Below, one piece after another: positions 1 to 8,199 of a DNA stretch of 64,000 nucleotides. The position numbers were made by a program, and so were the translations under genes. Origin of the DNA: Streptomyces sp. NBC_00704 (GTDB lineage Bacteria > Actinomycetota > Actinomycetes > Streptomycetales > Streptomycetaceae); NCBI RefSeq assembly GCF_036226605.1, contig NZ_CP109000.1, forward strand, positions 7,312,501 to 7,376,500, given 5' to 3'. Each line of letters starts with the position of its first letter. The first letter of the stretch is position 1. The notes below the pieces were generated by a model that worked only from the letters and a program-made list of their open reading frames with translations, did not search any database and had not been told where the DNA came from.

Positions 1-359
1 TGCCGGGCGCGCAGCGACGCGTCCGGGTGGTTCATCCAGCGCGCCCCGGTACCTCGGAGCATGCCGTAGAGCGCCTGTGAGGACTCCTCCGTGAGCCACG
101 CCGACGGCTCGGGCGCCCGGGACGCGGGGACGCCGGGCCGGCGCACCCACACCGACCTGAGCCCCTCGAGGCTCAGCAGCCGGCCGGCGGACGACAGGTG
201 GCCGCGGAAGGCCCCGTGCACGAACTCGCCGGACAGCGCGACGGAATGGGTCAGGTCGGCGGGGTCGAACCGGACGACCGGGACGCCGGCGGCGTTCAGG
301 TGCACGACCACCATGTCCGCCGTGACGTCTTCTTCACAGGTCAGAATGAGCACGGTCAT
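1..359 (-). CDS. tgmB: ATP-grasp graspetide maturase, N-terminal part (runs off the left edge)
   Basis: Reading leftward from ATG at 359 the frame stays open to base 1 and gives 119 residues beginning MTVLILTCEEDVTADMVV. The text around VVRFDPADLTHSVAL, the SVWVRRPG strand and the GTGARWMNHP segment match the N-terminal pre-ATP-grasp domain of the SAV_5884-type ATP-grasp ribosomal peptide maturases. In that family the enzyme uses ATP to join Asp/Glu side-chain carboxylates to Ser/Thr/Lys side chains of a precursor peptide. The start lies 17 bases after the stop of the precursor gene, so the two are very likely co-transcribed. The ATP-binding and catalytic part is outside the window, so intactness cannot be judged. 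Family assignment is by recognition of the N-terminus only. Confidence 0.85.
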   Translation of the reverse strand, partial: MTVLILTCEEDVTADMVVVHLNAAGVPVVRFDPADLTHSVALSGEFVHGAFRGHLSSAGRLLSLEGLRSVWVRRPGVPASRAPEPSAWLTEESSQALYGMLRGTGARWMNHPDASLRAR

Positions 360-376
360 TTCGCTTCGGCCCGTGT

Positions 377-568
377 TCAGTCGTCGAAGTGGGTCTTGGA
401 GCCCGCCGTCGAGGTCGTGGTCCCGAGTTCTCTCAGAAGGGCGTGGTCGCGCGCGGCGATCCGACCGTCGAAGAGTACGTTCAACTGCAGTCCGTGATCG
501 TAGGCGTACGGAGTGGCGAACTCCAACTCCGCCGCAGGGCGTGCGTAGTTGAGCGTGAACGGTTTCAT
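377..568 (-). CDS. tgmA: Graspetide (ATP-grasp RiPP) precursor peptide
   Basis: This 63-residue peptide starts MKPFTLNYARP, a typical opening of the putative ATP-grasp-target RiPP family. The middle (PYAYDHGLQLNVLFDGRIA) is the conserved leader/recognition part. The C-terminal core TTTSTAGSKTHFDD is rich in Thr/Ser/Lys acceptors and ends in two Asp donors, as expected for side-chain ester or amide crosslinks. A good ribosome site (GAGGGAGA) lies 4 bases before the ATG. The maturase gene follows 17 bases later. The crosslink pattern cannot be read from sequence; any of the Thr, Ser and Lys residues could pair with the terminal Asp residues. There is no other plausible reading of this ORF. Confidence 0.85.
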   Translation of the reverse strand: MKPFTLNYARPAAELEFATPYAYDHGLQLNVLFDGRIAARDHALLRELGTTTSTAGSKTHFDD

Positions 569-791
569 CGTCTCTCCCTCGTCGGTACTGCTTCGATCAA
601 GCGGTGCCGCTGTGCGACGTCACTCGGGCCCGCTGCGTGGTGCTGGATACGTGCGACCTTCAGTCACTTATACGAATCGAACGGGTGGTTGGTTTCCTTA
701 CTCTCCGTGTTCATCGGGGAGTTGGGCGCCGAGCAGGGCGCGGAGCAGGGGAGATCGGGTCGAGCGGGGGTGAAAACGTCTTCCCGGACGG
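569..791. promoter_or_regulatory. Upstream region of tgmA, no gene
   Basis: These 223 bases separate the leftward graspetide genes from the leftward DUF1232 gene. The part around 650-710 is less GC-rich than its surroundings and is the likely tgmA promoter zone, but I cannot assign a specific -35/-10 pair with confidence. No credible coding frame was found. Confidence 0.4.
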
Positions 792-1079
792 TCAGTCGGC
801 GAGCTGTTCGGGGCTGTTCCCGGGCGCGCGGCGCAGGGTGCGCAGGGCCAGCAGGAGGACGCCGATGTCGTCGAGGTACACGGGGTCCGGGAGGAGGTCG
901 GTGGGGAGCACGAAGTACAGGACCGCCCCCCAGAAGACCCAGCGCGGGCCGGTGGGCAGTCCCGCCCGCCTCAGGCCGCGTCGGGCCCGGACCAGGCGCA
1001 CCAGCACCGTGGCGGCCACGGCGAACAGGGCCGCGGCGGCCACCGCCGCGACGACGACGAGCGTGGTTGGCGCATCCAC
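792..1079 (-). CDS. DUF1232 (YkvA-like) small membrane protein
   Basis: This is a 95-residue protein with GTG start at 1079, chosen because GGGAGGG lies just before it and because the longer frame upstream is Arg/Pro noise. Residues 6-32 form a strongly hydrophobic segment. After a basic loop, residues 47-80 carry the DUF1232 hallmark FWGAVLYFVLPTDLLPDPVYLDDIG (first part, FVLPTDLLPD, at about 56-65). Members are found as small membrane or membrane-associated proteins of unknown biochemical role. The gene stands alone between the graspetide genes and the molybdenum hydroxylase operon, and nothing links it functionally to either. Confidence 0.75.
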   Translation of the reverse strand: MDAPTTLVVVAAVAAAALFAVAATVLVRLVRARRGLRRAGLPTGPRWVFWGAVLYFVLPTDLLPDPVYLDDIGVLLLALRTLRRAPGNSPEQLAD

Positions 1080-1736
1080 GGGCCCTCCCGGTGGTCCGTC
1101 GCGCGGCGTCTGCTCTCTTTGTCCTGCTCTGTCGGACCTTGGCGCGTGGTCCCTGAGAGTCGGATTCCCCGCTTTCCGTTCCCGGATTCCCGCTGCGGCC
1201 GGGATTACCGCATCGGACGCGTCCCGCAGGGCGCGCGTCCCGCACGGGCGCGCCGGGACGGCCTCTCCGTCGCGGTGCTCGCCGCGGCGTCGGCCGCGGC
1301 CGGCCCGTGCCTGCCGTCGGCGCTGCCGCTGGTCCGCCGGCCCGCCCTGGTCCCGCTCATGGCGGCGGTGCCGGTGCCGGCGGCCCTGGCGGGCGCCCAG
1401 CTGCTCGCCGCCGCGCATCGGCGTGGCGGAACTGTCCAGAGCCACGGAGGGGACCCTGGCCCCGACGTGGCTGGCCCCCCGGCGGCGGGGCCGCCGTGCT
1501 GACGCTGTTCGCCGCCCTCTTCGTAGGCCTCGCCCGACCGCTGGGCGACCCTCGCCCGGCCCCGGGAACACCTCCGGACCCGACGACCGCCCCGGCTCAC
1601 ACCTCCGCCCCGTCCCACCCCGGCCACTCCTCGCACACGGCGGGCTGAGCGGCGCCCGGCCGGTCCCGCGCGGCCCGGCCCGGCCGGGGCGACCGCGGCC
1701 GGGCCGCCCCGGCGCGGACAGGGCGTCGGACGCTCG
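1080..1736. other. Gene-free stretch with a possible decayed membrane-protein remnant
   Basis: No intact gene is supported here. On the plus strand about 1240-1430 reads as hydrophobic protein (for example LPLVRRPALVPLMAAVPVPA), and a second hydrophobic piece (LTLFAALFVGLARPLG) appears around 1500-1550 in a different frame. This would fit a frameshifted, decayed small membrane protein, but GC-rich DNA also gives Ala/Leu/Val-rich frames by chance. No ribosome site is associated with either piece. Confidence 0.3.
1671..1706 (-). terminator. Hairpin after the molybdenum hydroxylase operon
   Basis: A 10-bp stem (CGGCCCGGCC at 1671-1680 with its complement at 1697-1706) lies about 30 bases past the stop of the leftward molybdopterin subunit gene. 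There is no U-tract, as is common in this GC-rich genus. The local sequence allows alternative pairings. Confidence 0.45.
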
Positions 1737-3845
1737 TCAGGCGGTGCCGGGGCGGCCGGGCTCCAGCAGGGCTGTCAGGACGCGGTCGGGGGTCAGGGGC
1801 AGTTCGCGGAAGCGGACGCCCGTGGCGTGGTGCACGGCGTTGCCGACGGCGGCCGCCGTGCCCACGATGCCGATCTCGCCGATGCCCTTGCCGCCCACGG
1901 GGTTGAGGTGCGGATCGTGTTCGTCGATCCAGTGCGCCTCGATGTCGGGCACGTCGGCGTGCGCGGGCACGTGATAGCCGGCGAGGTCGGACTCGGGGAA
2001 GTCGCCGAAGGCGGCGTCCATGGTGCTGCCCTCGGTCAGCGCCATGCCCAGGCCCATGGTCATGCCGCCGACGAACTGGGAGCGCGCCGTGCGCGGGTTG
2101 AGGATGCGCCCGGCCGCGTACACGCCGAGCAGCCTGCGCACCCGCACCTCACCCGTCACCGTGTCCACGGCGGCCTCGGCGAAGTGCGCGCCGAAGGCGT
2201 GCCGTGCGAAATCGCTCTCGGCGTCGGCCGTCCCCTCGGTGTCGGCGCGTTCCCGCAGCCCCTGCTCGGGCAACGGGCCCCCGTGCGCGGCGAGTCGGGC
2301 GGCGAGCCGGGCGCAGGCCTCGTGGACGGCCCAGCCCCAGGAGGCGGTGCCCGAGGAGCCGCCCGCCACCGGCGCCGACGGCAGGTCGCTGCTGCCCACC
2401 CGGATCCGCACCCGGTCCAGGGGCGCGTCCAGGGCGTCGGCCGCGACCTGCGCCAGGACCGTGCGGGCGCCGGTGCCGATGTCGGCGGCGTTCACCTCGA
2501 CGAGGAAGGATCCGTCGGGCAGCGCCCGCGCGGCGGCGGTCGACGGGTACACCTGCACGGGATAGGTGGCGGCGGCCACGCCCGTCCCGAGCAGCCACGG
2601 CCCGTCGGCGCGCGCCCGGGGCCGGGGGTCGCGGCCCTCCCAGCCGAACCGGCGGGCGCCCTCGCGCAGGCATTCGACGAGATGACGGCTGCTGAACGGT
2701 CTGCCGCTGTCGGGTTCGGCGTCCGGCTCGTTGCGCACGCGTAGTTCGACCGGGTCCATGCCCAGCGCGTCGGCCAGTTCGTCCATGGCCGACTCCAGGG
2801 CGTACATGCCGGGCGCCTCGCCGGGAGCGCGCATCCACGACGGCGTCGGGACGTCCAGGCGGACCACGCGGTGCACGGTGTGCCGGTGCGGGGCGGCGTA
2901 CATGACGCCGGCGGGGACGGCCGCGTACTCGACGAACTCCTTGATCCGCGACGTGTGCGTGGTCACCTCGTGGGTGAGGGACGTCAGCCGGCCGTCGTGG
3001 TCCGCGCCCAGCCGCAGCCGGTGCAGCGTGGGCGCCCGGTGGCCGACGGAGGTGGGCATCACCCGCCGGGGCAGCACGACGGTGACCGGGCGGCCGGTGT
3101 GCCGCGAGGCCAGCGCGGCGAGCACCACGTCCGGCCGGGGCGTGCCCTTGGAGCCGAAGCCGCCGCCGACGTGCTCGGCGGTCACCGTGACCCGCTCCTG
3201 CGCGAGCCCGAACATCCGGGCGAGCGTGGCGCGCACGGCGGTGGTCCCCTGGCTGGAGGTGTGGACGGTGAGCCGCTCGCCGTCCCAGTGCGCGGTGCTG
3301 GCGTGCGGCTCCATGGGGTGGTTGTGCAGCGGCGGCACCCGGTAGCCGACGTCGACCCGTACGTCCGCGGCGGCGAACGCGCCCTCCGCGTCGCCCTTGC
3401 GGCGCTCGCCCGGATACGTGCCGTTCAGCTCCTCCGGGACGTACGCGCGCGGGTGCCCCTCGCGCAGCACGACGTCGTGGGCCTCCACCGCGTAGTCCAC
3501 GCGGACCGCGCCGGCCCCGGCCCGCGCCGCCTCCGGGCTGTCGGCCACCACCAGGGCGACGAACCAGCCCCGGTGCGGCACCTCCCGGTCCTGGAGCACG
3601 GTGAGGGTGGCGTCGTCCGGGTCGGCCAGCCGGGGGGCGTCGTCGGGCGTGAGGACGGCGACGACGCCGGGCAGCGCCAGCGCCGCCGAGACGTCGAAGC
3701 CGGTCACCCGGCCGCGCGCCACCGTCGCGGGCACCGGACGGGCGAACAGCCGCCCGGGCAGGTGGTGTTCGGCGGCGTAGCGGGCGGCGCCGGTGACCTT
3801 GTCCGGGCCTTCGCGCCGCTCGGCCGGGGCGCCCAGGGCGGTCAT
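1737..3845 (-). CDS. Molybdopterin-binding large subunit of an aldehyde/xanthine-type oxidoreductase (PaoC/YagR-like)
   Basis: This 702-residue protein is the catalytic subunit of a three-part molybdenum hydroxylase. It carries the aldehyde-oxidase a/b hammerhead at the N-terminus (RREGPDKVTGAARYAAE). It has the cofactor-binding glycine motif GGGFGSKG and the essential C-terminal glutamate motif GGKGIGEIGIVG, where the Glu acts as general base at the Mo centre. The start at 3845 overlaps the stop of the FAD subunit by 4 bases (ATGA), so translation is coupled. The order 2Fe-2S, FAD, Mo is the usual one. The substrate (aromatic or aliphatic aldehyde versus purine) cannot be told from sequence; the PaoB-type FAD subunit next door favours an aldehyde oxidoreductase. 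Confidence 0.9.
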   Translation of the reverse strand: MTALGAPAERREGPDKVTGAARYAAEHHLPGRLFARPVPATVARGRVTGFDVSAALALPGVVAVLTPDDAPRLADPDDATLTVLQDREVPHRGWFVALVVADSPEAARAGAGAVRVDYAVEAHDVVLREGHPRAYVPEELNGTYPGERRKGDAEGAFAAADVRVDVGYRVPPLHNHPMEPHASTAHWDGERLTVHTSSQGTTAVRATLARMFGLAQERVTVTAEHVGGGFGSKGTPRPDVVLAALASRHTGRPVTVVLPRRVMPTSVGHRAPTLHRLRLGADHDGRLTSLTHEVTTHTSRIKEFVEYAAVPAGVMYAAPHRHTVHRVVRLDVPTPSWMRAPGEAPGMYALESAMDELADALGMDPVELRVRNEPDAEPDSGRPFSSRHLVECLREGARRFGWEGRDPRPRARADGPWLLGTGVAAATYPVQVYPSTAAARALPDGSFLVEVNAADIGTGARTVLAQVAADALDAPLDRVRIRVGSSDLPSAPVAGGSSGTASWGWAVHEACARLAARLAAHGGPLPEQGLRERADTEGTADAESDFARHAFGAHFAEAAVDTVTGEVRVRRLLGVYAAGRILNPRTARSQFVGGMTMGLGMALTEGSTMDAAFGDFPESDLAGYHVPAHADVPDIEAHWIDEHDPHLNPVGGKGIGEIGIVGTAAAVGNAVHHATGVRFRELPLTPDRVLTALLEPGRPGTA

Positions 3846-4840
3846 GCGGCCTCCTCCTCGGCGGGGACGAGCCGCGACAGGACGTCGATGGCCAGGTTGC
3901 GGGCCAGCGGCAGTTTGTAGGCGTTGTCGCGCAGCGGCCGGGCCTCGGCCAGCTCCAGGTCGGCGGCCCGCTCGAACGCGGCCCGCGTGGGCGCCGCGCC
4001 CAGCAGCGCCTCCTCGGCCAGCCTCGCCCGCCAGGGCCGGTGGGCCAGCGCCCCGAAGGCGATCCCGACCCGCGCGACGACGCCGTCCGCGACCTCCAGA
4101 ACGGCCGCGACGGAGGCCAGCGCGAAGGCGTACGAGGCCCGGTCGCGGGCCTTGCGGTACGCGGACGGCACACCGGCCGACGCGGCCGGCAGCAGGACGG
4201 CGGTGACCAGCTCGCCCGGCTCGATCACGGTGTCCCGCTCCGGTTGCGCGCCGGGCAGCCGGTGGAAGTCGGCCGCCGCCACCCTGCGCACCCCGGCCGT
4301 GCCGTACAGCTCGACCTCGGCGTCCAGCGCGGCGAGGGCCACGGCCATGTCCGACGGATGGGTGGCGATGCACTGGTCGGAGTGCCCGAGCACCGCGTGG
4401 TCGCGGTGGACGCCGTCGCGGGCGCCGCAGCCGCTGCCCGGCCGCCGTTTGTTGCACGGCTTGGACACGTCCTGGAAGTACGGGCAGCGGGTGCGCTGGA
4501 GCAGGTTGCCGCCGGTGGTGGCGGCGTTGCGCAGCTGGCCCGACGCGCCCGCCAGCAGCGACTGGGACAGGGCCGGCCAGCCGTCACGGACGCGCGGGTG
4601 GGCCGCCAGGTCGCTGTTGCGCACCAGGGCCCCGACGCGCAGCGAGCCGTCCGGCAGCTCCGTGACGCCGTCCAGCGGGAGCCGGGTGACGTCGACGAGC
4701 GCGGTGGGGCGTTCCACCCCGAGCTTCATCAGGTCGACGAGGTTGGTGCCGCCGCCGAGATAGCGCGCGCCGGGGTGTTCGGCGAAGGCCTCGGCGGCCT
4801 CCGCGAGACTGCCGGCCCGTACGTAGGCGAAGGATTCCAC
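3842..4840 (-). CDS. FAD-binding subunit with extra iron-sulfur loop (PaoB/YagS-like)
   Basis: This 332-residue subunit passes electrons from the Mo centre and iron-sulfur clusters to an external acceptor through FAD. The FAD-binding signatures are YLGGGTNLVDLMK (about 27-39) and GASGQLRNAATTGGNLLQRT. Directly after this comes a Cys-rich loop (RCPYFQD, then CNKRRPGSGCGA) that is not present in ordinary xanthine dehydrogenase FAD subunits. In the E. coli PaoB family this loop carries an additional 4Fe-4S cluster. That places the operon in the PaoABC branch. The gene starts 4 bases after the 2Fe-2S gene ends and overlaps the next gene by 4 bases, so the three form one operon. Confidence 0.9.
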   Translation of the reverse strand: MESFAYVRAGSLAEAAEAFAEHPGARYLGGGTNLVDLMKLGVERPTALVDVTRLPLDGVTELPDGSLRVGALVRNSDLAAHPRVRDGWPALSQSLLAGASGQLRNAATTGGNLLQRTRCPYFQDVSKPCNKRRPGSGCGARDGVHRDHAVLGHSDQCIATHPSDMAVALAALDAEVELYGTAGVRRVAAADFHRLPGAQPERDTVIEPGELVTAVLLPAASAGVPSAYRKARDRASYAFALASVAAVLEVADGVVARVGIAFGALAHRPWRARLAEEALLGAAPTRAAFERAADLELAEARPLRDNAYKLPLARNLAIDVLSRLVPAEEEAA

Positions 4841-4844
4841 CGGA

Positions 4845-5414
4845 TCACGTCCTCGGGTGGTGGCCGGCCGGGTTCACGTCCTCGACCGCGTCGACGATGC
4901 GGGGGTACGCGCCGCACCGGCACAGGTTGCCGCTGAGCCGCTCGCGGATCTCGTCGCGGTCCAGGGGGACGGGCCGGCCGGACGGCGCGGACGGGTGCGT
5001 GACGCGGGAGGGGTGCCCGGCCTCCGCCTCGGCGAGCATGCCGACCGCCGAGCAGATCTGTCCGGGCGTGCAGTAGCCGCACTGGAAGGCGTCGCGTTCC
5101 AGGAAGGCCCGTTGCAGCGGGTGAGGGCCCTCGCCGTCCCCGGAGAGGCCCTCGACGGTCGTCACGTCGCAGCCGTCCAGGGTGACGGCGAGCAGCAGGC
5201 AGCTGTTGACGCGGCGGCCGTCGACGAGGACCGTGCAGGCGCCGCACTGCCCGTGGTCGCAGCCCTTCTTCGCCCCGGTGAGGTCGAGGTCCTCGCGCAG
5301 CAGGTCCAGCAGGACGCGCCGGTGGTCGACGGAGAGGGTGTGGGGCTTGCCGTTGACGCGCAGCGTCGTGTCGGAGCGGTGGGGCGATGACCGGGGGCCG
5401 TGCTCGGTGCCCAT
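4845..5414 (-). CDS. 2Fe-2S subunit of the molybdenum hydroxylase (PaoA/YagT-like)
   Basis: This 189-residue protein has two 2Fe-2S domains. The plant-ferredoxin-type cluster ligands are in GCDHGQCGAC (about residues 51-60) and the later single Cys in NSCLLL. The second cluster uses CGYCTPGQ (about 112-119) and SGNLCRCGAYP (about 161-171). The start at 5414 was chosen because homology begins just after it (TTLRVNGKPHTLSVD) and the frame upstream is Arg/Pro-rich. Unlike E. coli PaoA there is no twin-arginine signal, so this enzyme is probably cytoplasmic. It is the first gene of the operon. Confidence 0.9.
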   Translation of the reverse strand: MGTEHGPRSSPHRSDTTLRVNGKPHTLSVDHRRVLLDLLREDLDLTGAKKGCDHGQCGACTVLVDGRRVNSCLLLAVTLDGCDVTTVEGLSGDGEGPHPLQRAFLERDAFQCGYCTPGQICSAVGMLAEAEAGHPSRVTHPSAPSGRPVPLDRDEIRERLSGNLCRCGAYPRIVDAVEDVNPAGHHPRT

Positions 5415-5560
5415 GTCCTGGTCCCTTCCGGGCGGTGCGTATGCCGTGGGGACCGCGTATCCACAGCGGCGCGCCTGACACGTGCGGACGGACGGCGATT
5501 CGCGCGGGACCCCCGCGCCCGCTTCCCGCGCCCGCCCGCCGCGGGCGCCCGCGGCGGCCC

Positions 5561-6784
5561 CTATCGGGCGTTCCCGCCGGAGCCGCCCTCCTCGTCCCCG
5601 GAGCGGTCCCCGCGCGGTTCCGCGGACAGGGCGCCGGGCTCCGCGGGGGACGCGGACCCCGTCGGCGACGGGCGCAGACTCCTGGTCGACTCCCTGAAGC
5701 GTTCCAGCGTGCGGCCCAGCTGCTGGAAGGGCGAGCCGGAGCGCCGGGCCGGCGCCGGGCGGGACTCCCCGGCCTCCCCCGCCTCGGCGGCCGCCTCCCG
5801 GTACGCCGCCAGCGCCTCGTGGGCGTGCTCGGCAGCCTCCCGGTACAGGTCGCGGGACTGCGTCATCGCCTCCAGCGCCTCCTTGTACATGGCGACGAGC
5901 CCGCGTTCCCGGGCCAGCTCCTCCTCCAGCGTCAGCAGCTGCCACTGCTCGCGCAGGGCGGTGAGGGCTTCCTCGGCGCCCTCCGGGAGCGGCCGGGGCA
6001 GCGCGGCGAAGCGCTGGATCGCGTCGAGCAGCTCGGTGGGGTGCGTCCCGTCCAGGAACACGGTGCGCACCGAGAAGTCGGCGGCGTCGTAGTCCGCCGG
6101 GGCGGGCGAGCCGGGCAGCACCAGAGCGCCTCCGCGCGGCACCTCCACCCCCGTCTCCTTGAGGGCCCAGTTCAGGGTGCGCAGCTGGTGCGGGGCGGCC
6201 CGGTGCTCGACGACCCGGTGCAGCAGACCGGGCGGGAGCAGGGGCACCAGCGAACGCCGGCCGCGCTCGTCGGGCGTCATGGCCTCGTGGACGACGACGT
6301 GCACCGTCCAGGTGTCCCGCAGGGCGTTGCGCAGCGTGCGCCGCAGCTCCTTGTCGTCCGCGGGCAGCGGGTTGACGTCGAGGTAGTGCTCGCCGGTGAC
6401 GGTCTCGTGCCCCCACAGGGCGTCCGCCTCCCACGGCCAGAACATGGCGGCGGGCGACGGCCAGCGCAGGTCCCAGGGCCGCTCCGCCTCCGCCGTCAGC
6501 GTCCACTCCTGTCCCCGGCCCGACCACTCGGCGAGGGTGAGCCGGGCGCGGACGGTCACGTCCTCGTCCACCGGCCAGCGGGCCTCGAAGGCCAGCTCCG
6601 CCCCGGGGGCGCCGGCGTCGGTGAGCTCCTTGAAGTCCTGGAGGATCCCGGCGTCCTTGCGCGCCTGGAGGTTCTTGCGCAGGACGTCGGGCGCGGCGGG
6701 GCCGGTGTGGCGGCCACGGGACTGCCACACCGTGGAGGCGGTCGTGGGTGGAACGGTCGCGGAGATGTGCGTGACTCCATTCAT
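5561..6784 (-). CDS. Conserved hypothetical protein with C-terminal coiled coil
   Basis: I do not recognise a named family. The 407-residue protein has an N-terminal alpha/beta region with many Trp residues (AAMFWPWEADALWGHET, about 110-126). A helical stretch rich in Glu, Ala and Leu (about 285-345, for example EQWQLLTLEEELARERGL) is likely coiled coil. The last 60 residues are a low-complexity Ser/Pro/Gly/Glu tail. There is no signal peptide or membrane segment. Codon use is typical of the genus, so the gene is real. The start at ATG 6784 is the most likely one but lacks a clear ribosome site. It lies 146 bases upstream of the molybdenum hydroxylase operon in the same direction, too far to call it part of that operon. 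Confidence 0.7.
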   Translation of the reverse strand: MNGVTHISATVPPTTASTVWQSRGRHTGPAAPDVLRKNLQARKDAGILQDFKELTDAGAPGAELAFEARWPVDEDVTVRARLTLAEWSGRGQEWTLTAEAERPWDLRWPSPAAMFWPWEADALWGHETVTGEHYLDVNPLPADDKELRRTLRNALRDTWTVHVVVHEAMTPDERGRRSLVPLLPPGLLHRVVEHRAAPHQLRTLNWALKETGVEVPRGGALVLPGSPAPADYDAADFSVRTVFLDGTHPTELLDAIQRFAALPRPLPEGAEEALTALREQWQLLTLEEELARERGLVAMYKEALEAMTQSRDLYREAAEHAHEALAAYREAAAEAGEAGESRPAPARRSGSPFQQLGRTLERFRESTRSLRPSPTGSASPAEPGALSAEPRGDRSGDEEGGSGGNAR

Positions 6785-7538
6785 GAGGGCGAGCGACGAC
6801 AGGTCCTGGATGCGAAGGCCAGTATCGCCCGCCGCGGGGGGTGCGCGATCAAGCGGGCGGCGCGGAAGCGGCACCGCCTGTGCCGGGGGTGCGCCTTCCC
6901 CACCGCGCGACGCGTCACGCGTCCGGATCCGGGCGACCGCGCGCGGGGTGTGCGGCGACCGTGCCGGGAGTGCGCCGCGCACCACGGCCGACGGCCCCGC
7001 ACCCATGGGCGCGCGGGGCCCGGCCCCCGCAGAATCGCATCCTGTGGACAGGGCCCGCCCATCCATCCGCGTAGGGGCGAGCCCTGTCCGCGCGCCCCCG
7101 ACCGGAATACGCGCGGGCGCACACGGCGCCGCACGCGGGCGCGCACGGCGTCGGCCCGCACGACCGTGCACCGCGATGCGCGGCCACGCCACGCACACCG
7201 CAGCGCGCGGCCGGGCGCGGTTCGTGGCCGAGACCGCACTTCCGCCGGAGCGGGCCGGGCCGGAGCGGAGGCCGGGGCCGGTCCCCGGCCGGGACGGATC
7301 CACGAAGCCGTCGGTCTCGCGCCCCTGGGGGCCGGTGCCTCACTCCTGCCGCTCCTGTCGCCCGCCCGACGAACCCTCGGGCCCGGGGATGGGCATGCCA
7401 GGGGAAAATGCCGAAGCCATCGCTTTCGGCCGCAGGTTTCCGTAGCCTCAGGGGAACCTGAACCACCTTGCGCCGCACCGCACTTGATCCGCTTCCGTCG
7501 TCAACGCGCCGAGTCAACGCGCCGAAGGGACAACGGTC
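6785..7538. promoter_or_regulatory. Long divergent intergenic region with a 13-bp tandem repeat
   Basis: This 754-base gap separates the leftward unknown gene from the rightward roadblock gene. No supported gene was found; the long frames crossing it are Arg/Pro/Ala-rich on every strand. About 7120-7215 is low-complexity, rich in GCGCAC and CGCACG. Immediately before the roadblock ribosome site there is a perfect tandem duplication of GTCAACGCGCCGA (7500-7512 and 7513-7525). Confidence 0.5.
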
Positions 7539-8024
7539 ATGGCCGTCGAGACCGAGGTTCTGAACGAACTGCACCGGCTGCGCGCCCGGGTGCCGCAGCT
7601 GACGGGGGCGCTGGCGGCGAGCACCGACGGTCTGGTCCTCGCCCAGGACATGCCTGACGTGCAGCCCGAAGGGCTGGCCGCGCTCACCGCCGCGGCGCTC
7701 GGCGTCGGACGCCGCATGGTCGACCTCTCGGTCGGCGGCGAGTTCTGCGAACTCCTGGTGCGCGGGGCCGGGGGGTGCCTCGCGACCTACGCGGCGGGTC
7801 CGTCCGCCGTCCTGACGCTGGTCGCCGGCGACCGCGTCAACGTCGGGCGCCTGCATCTGGAGGGACGGCGCAGCGGCGCGCGCATCGGCGCGCTCATGGC
7901 GACCCGGACCACCGGCGAGCGATCCCCGGGCGGCGGCGGAAAGCCGAACGGGCGTCCGCCCGGGGCGCGCGGACCCGGCGCGCTGCCGGTCCGCATCCCA
8001 CCGCAGTCCCGTCACCGCCCTTGA
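7539..8024 (+). CDS. Roadblock/LC7 domain protein
   Basis: This 161-residue cytoplasmic protein has a roadblock/LC7 domain at about residues 3-115, with the usual pattern LTGALAASTDGLVLAQD followed by LAALTAAALGVGRRM. In Streptomyces such proteins usually sit in operons with sensor kinases, small GTPases and DUF742 proteins, where they bind the GTPase. Here it stands alone, and residues 115-161 are a Gly/Pro/Arg-rich tail. A ribosome site (GAAGGGA) precedes the ATG. With no conservon partners nearby its role is unknown; it may modulate a GTPase encoded elsewhere. Confidence 0.8.
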   Translation: MAVETEVLNELHRLRARVPQLTGALAASTDGLVLAQDMPDVQPEGLAALTAAALGVGRRMVDLSVGGEFCELLVRGAGGCLATYAAGPSAVLTLVAGDRVNVGRLHLEGRRSGARIGALMATRTTGERSPGGGGKPNGRPPGARGPGALPVRIPPQSRHRP

Positions 8025-8115
8025 CGCCTGCCGCGGCCCCAAGGCCCGCCGCGCCCTGAGGCCCGCCACCGTTCCGAAGCCCACGGCCGCTGAAATCTGC
8101 CGCCGCGAGCGGGGG

Positions 8116-8155
8116 GGGGCTCCGCCGTTCCGTAACGGCGGCCCGGCGGAGCCCC
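8116..8155. terminator. Bidirectional terminator hairpin
   Basis: GGGGCTCCGCC (8116-8126) is complementary to 8145-8155 and lies between two converging genes (stops at 8024 and 8200). The plus-strand copy is preceded by a run of G. It can serve both genes. Confidence 0.6.
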
Positions 8156-8199
8156 GGCCTCAACGGCGGCCAGGCGGGACGCGGCGGGCCGGGGCACAC

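Noticed and set aside
7034..7108. GGACAGGGC/GCCCTGTCC inverted repeat as a terminator
   Set aside because: The arms are 9 bp with a spacer of about 30 bases, and no gene ends nearby; I could not support a role.
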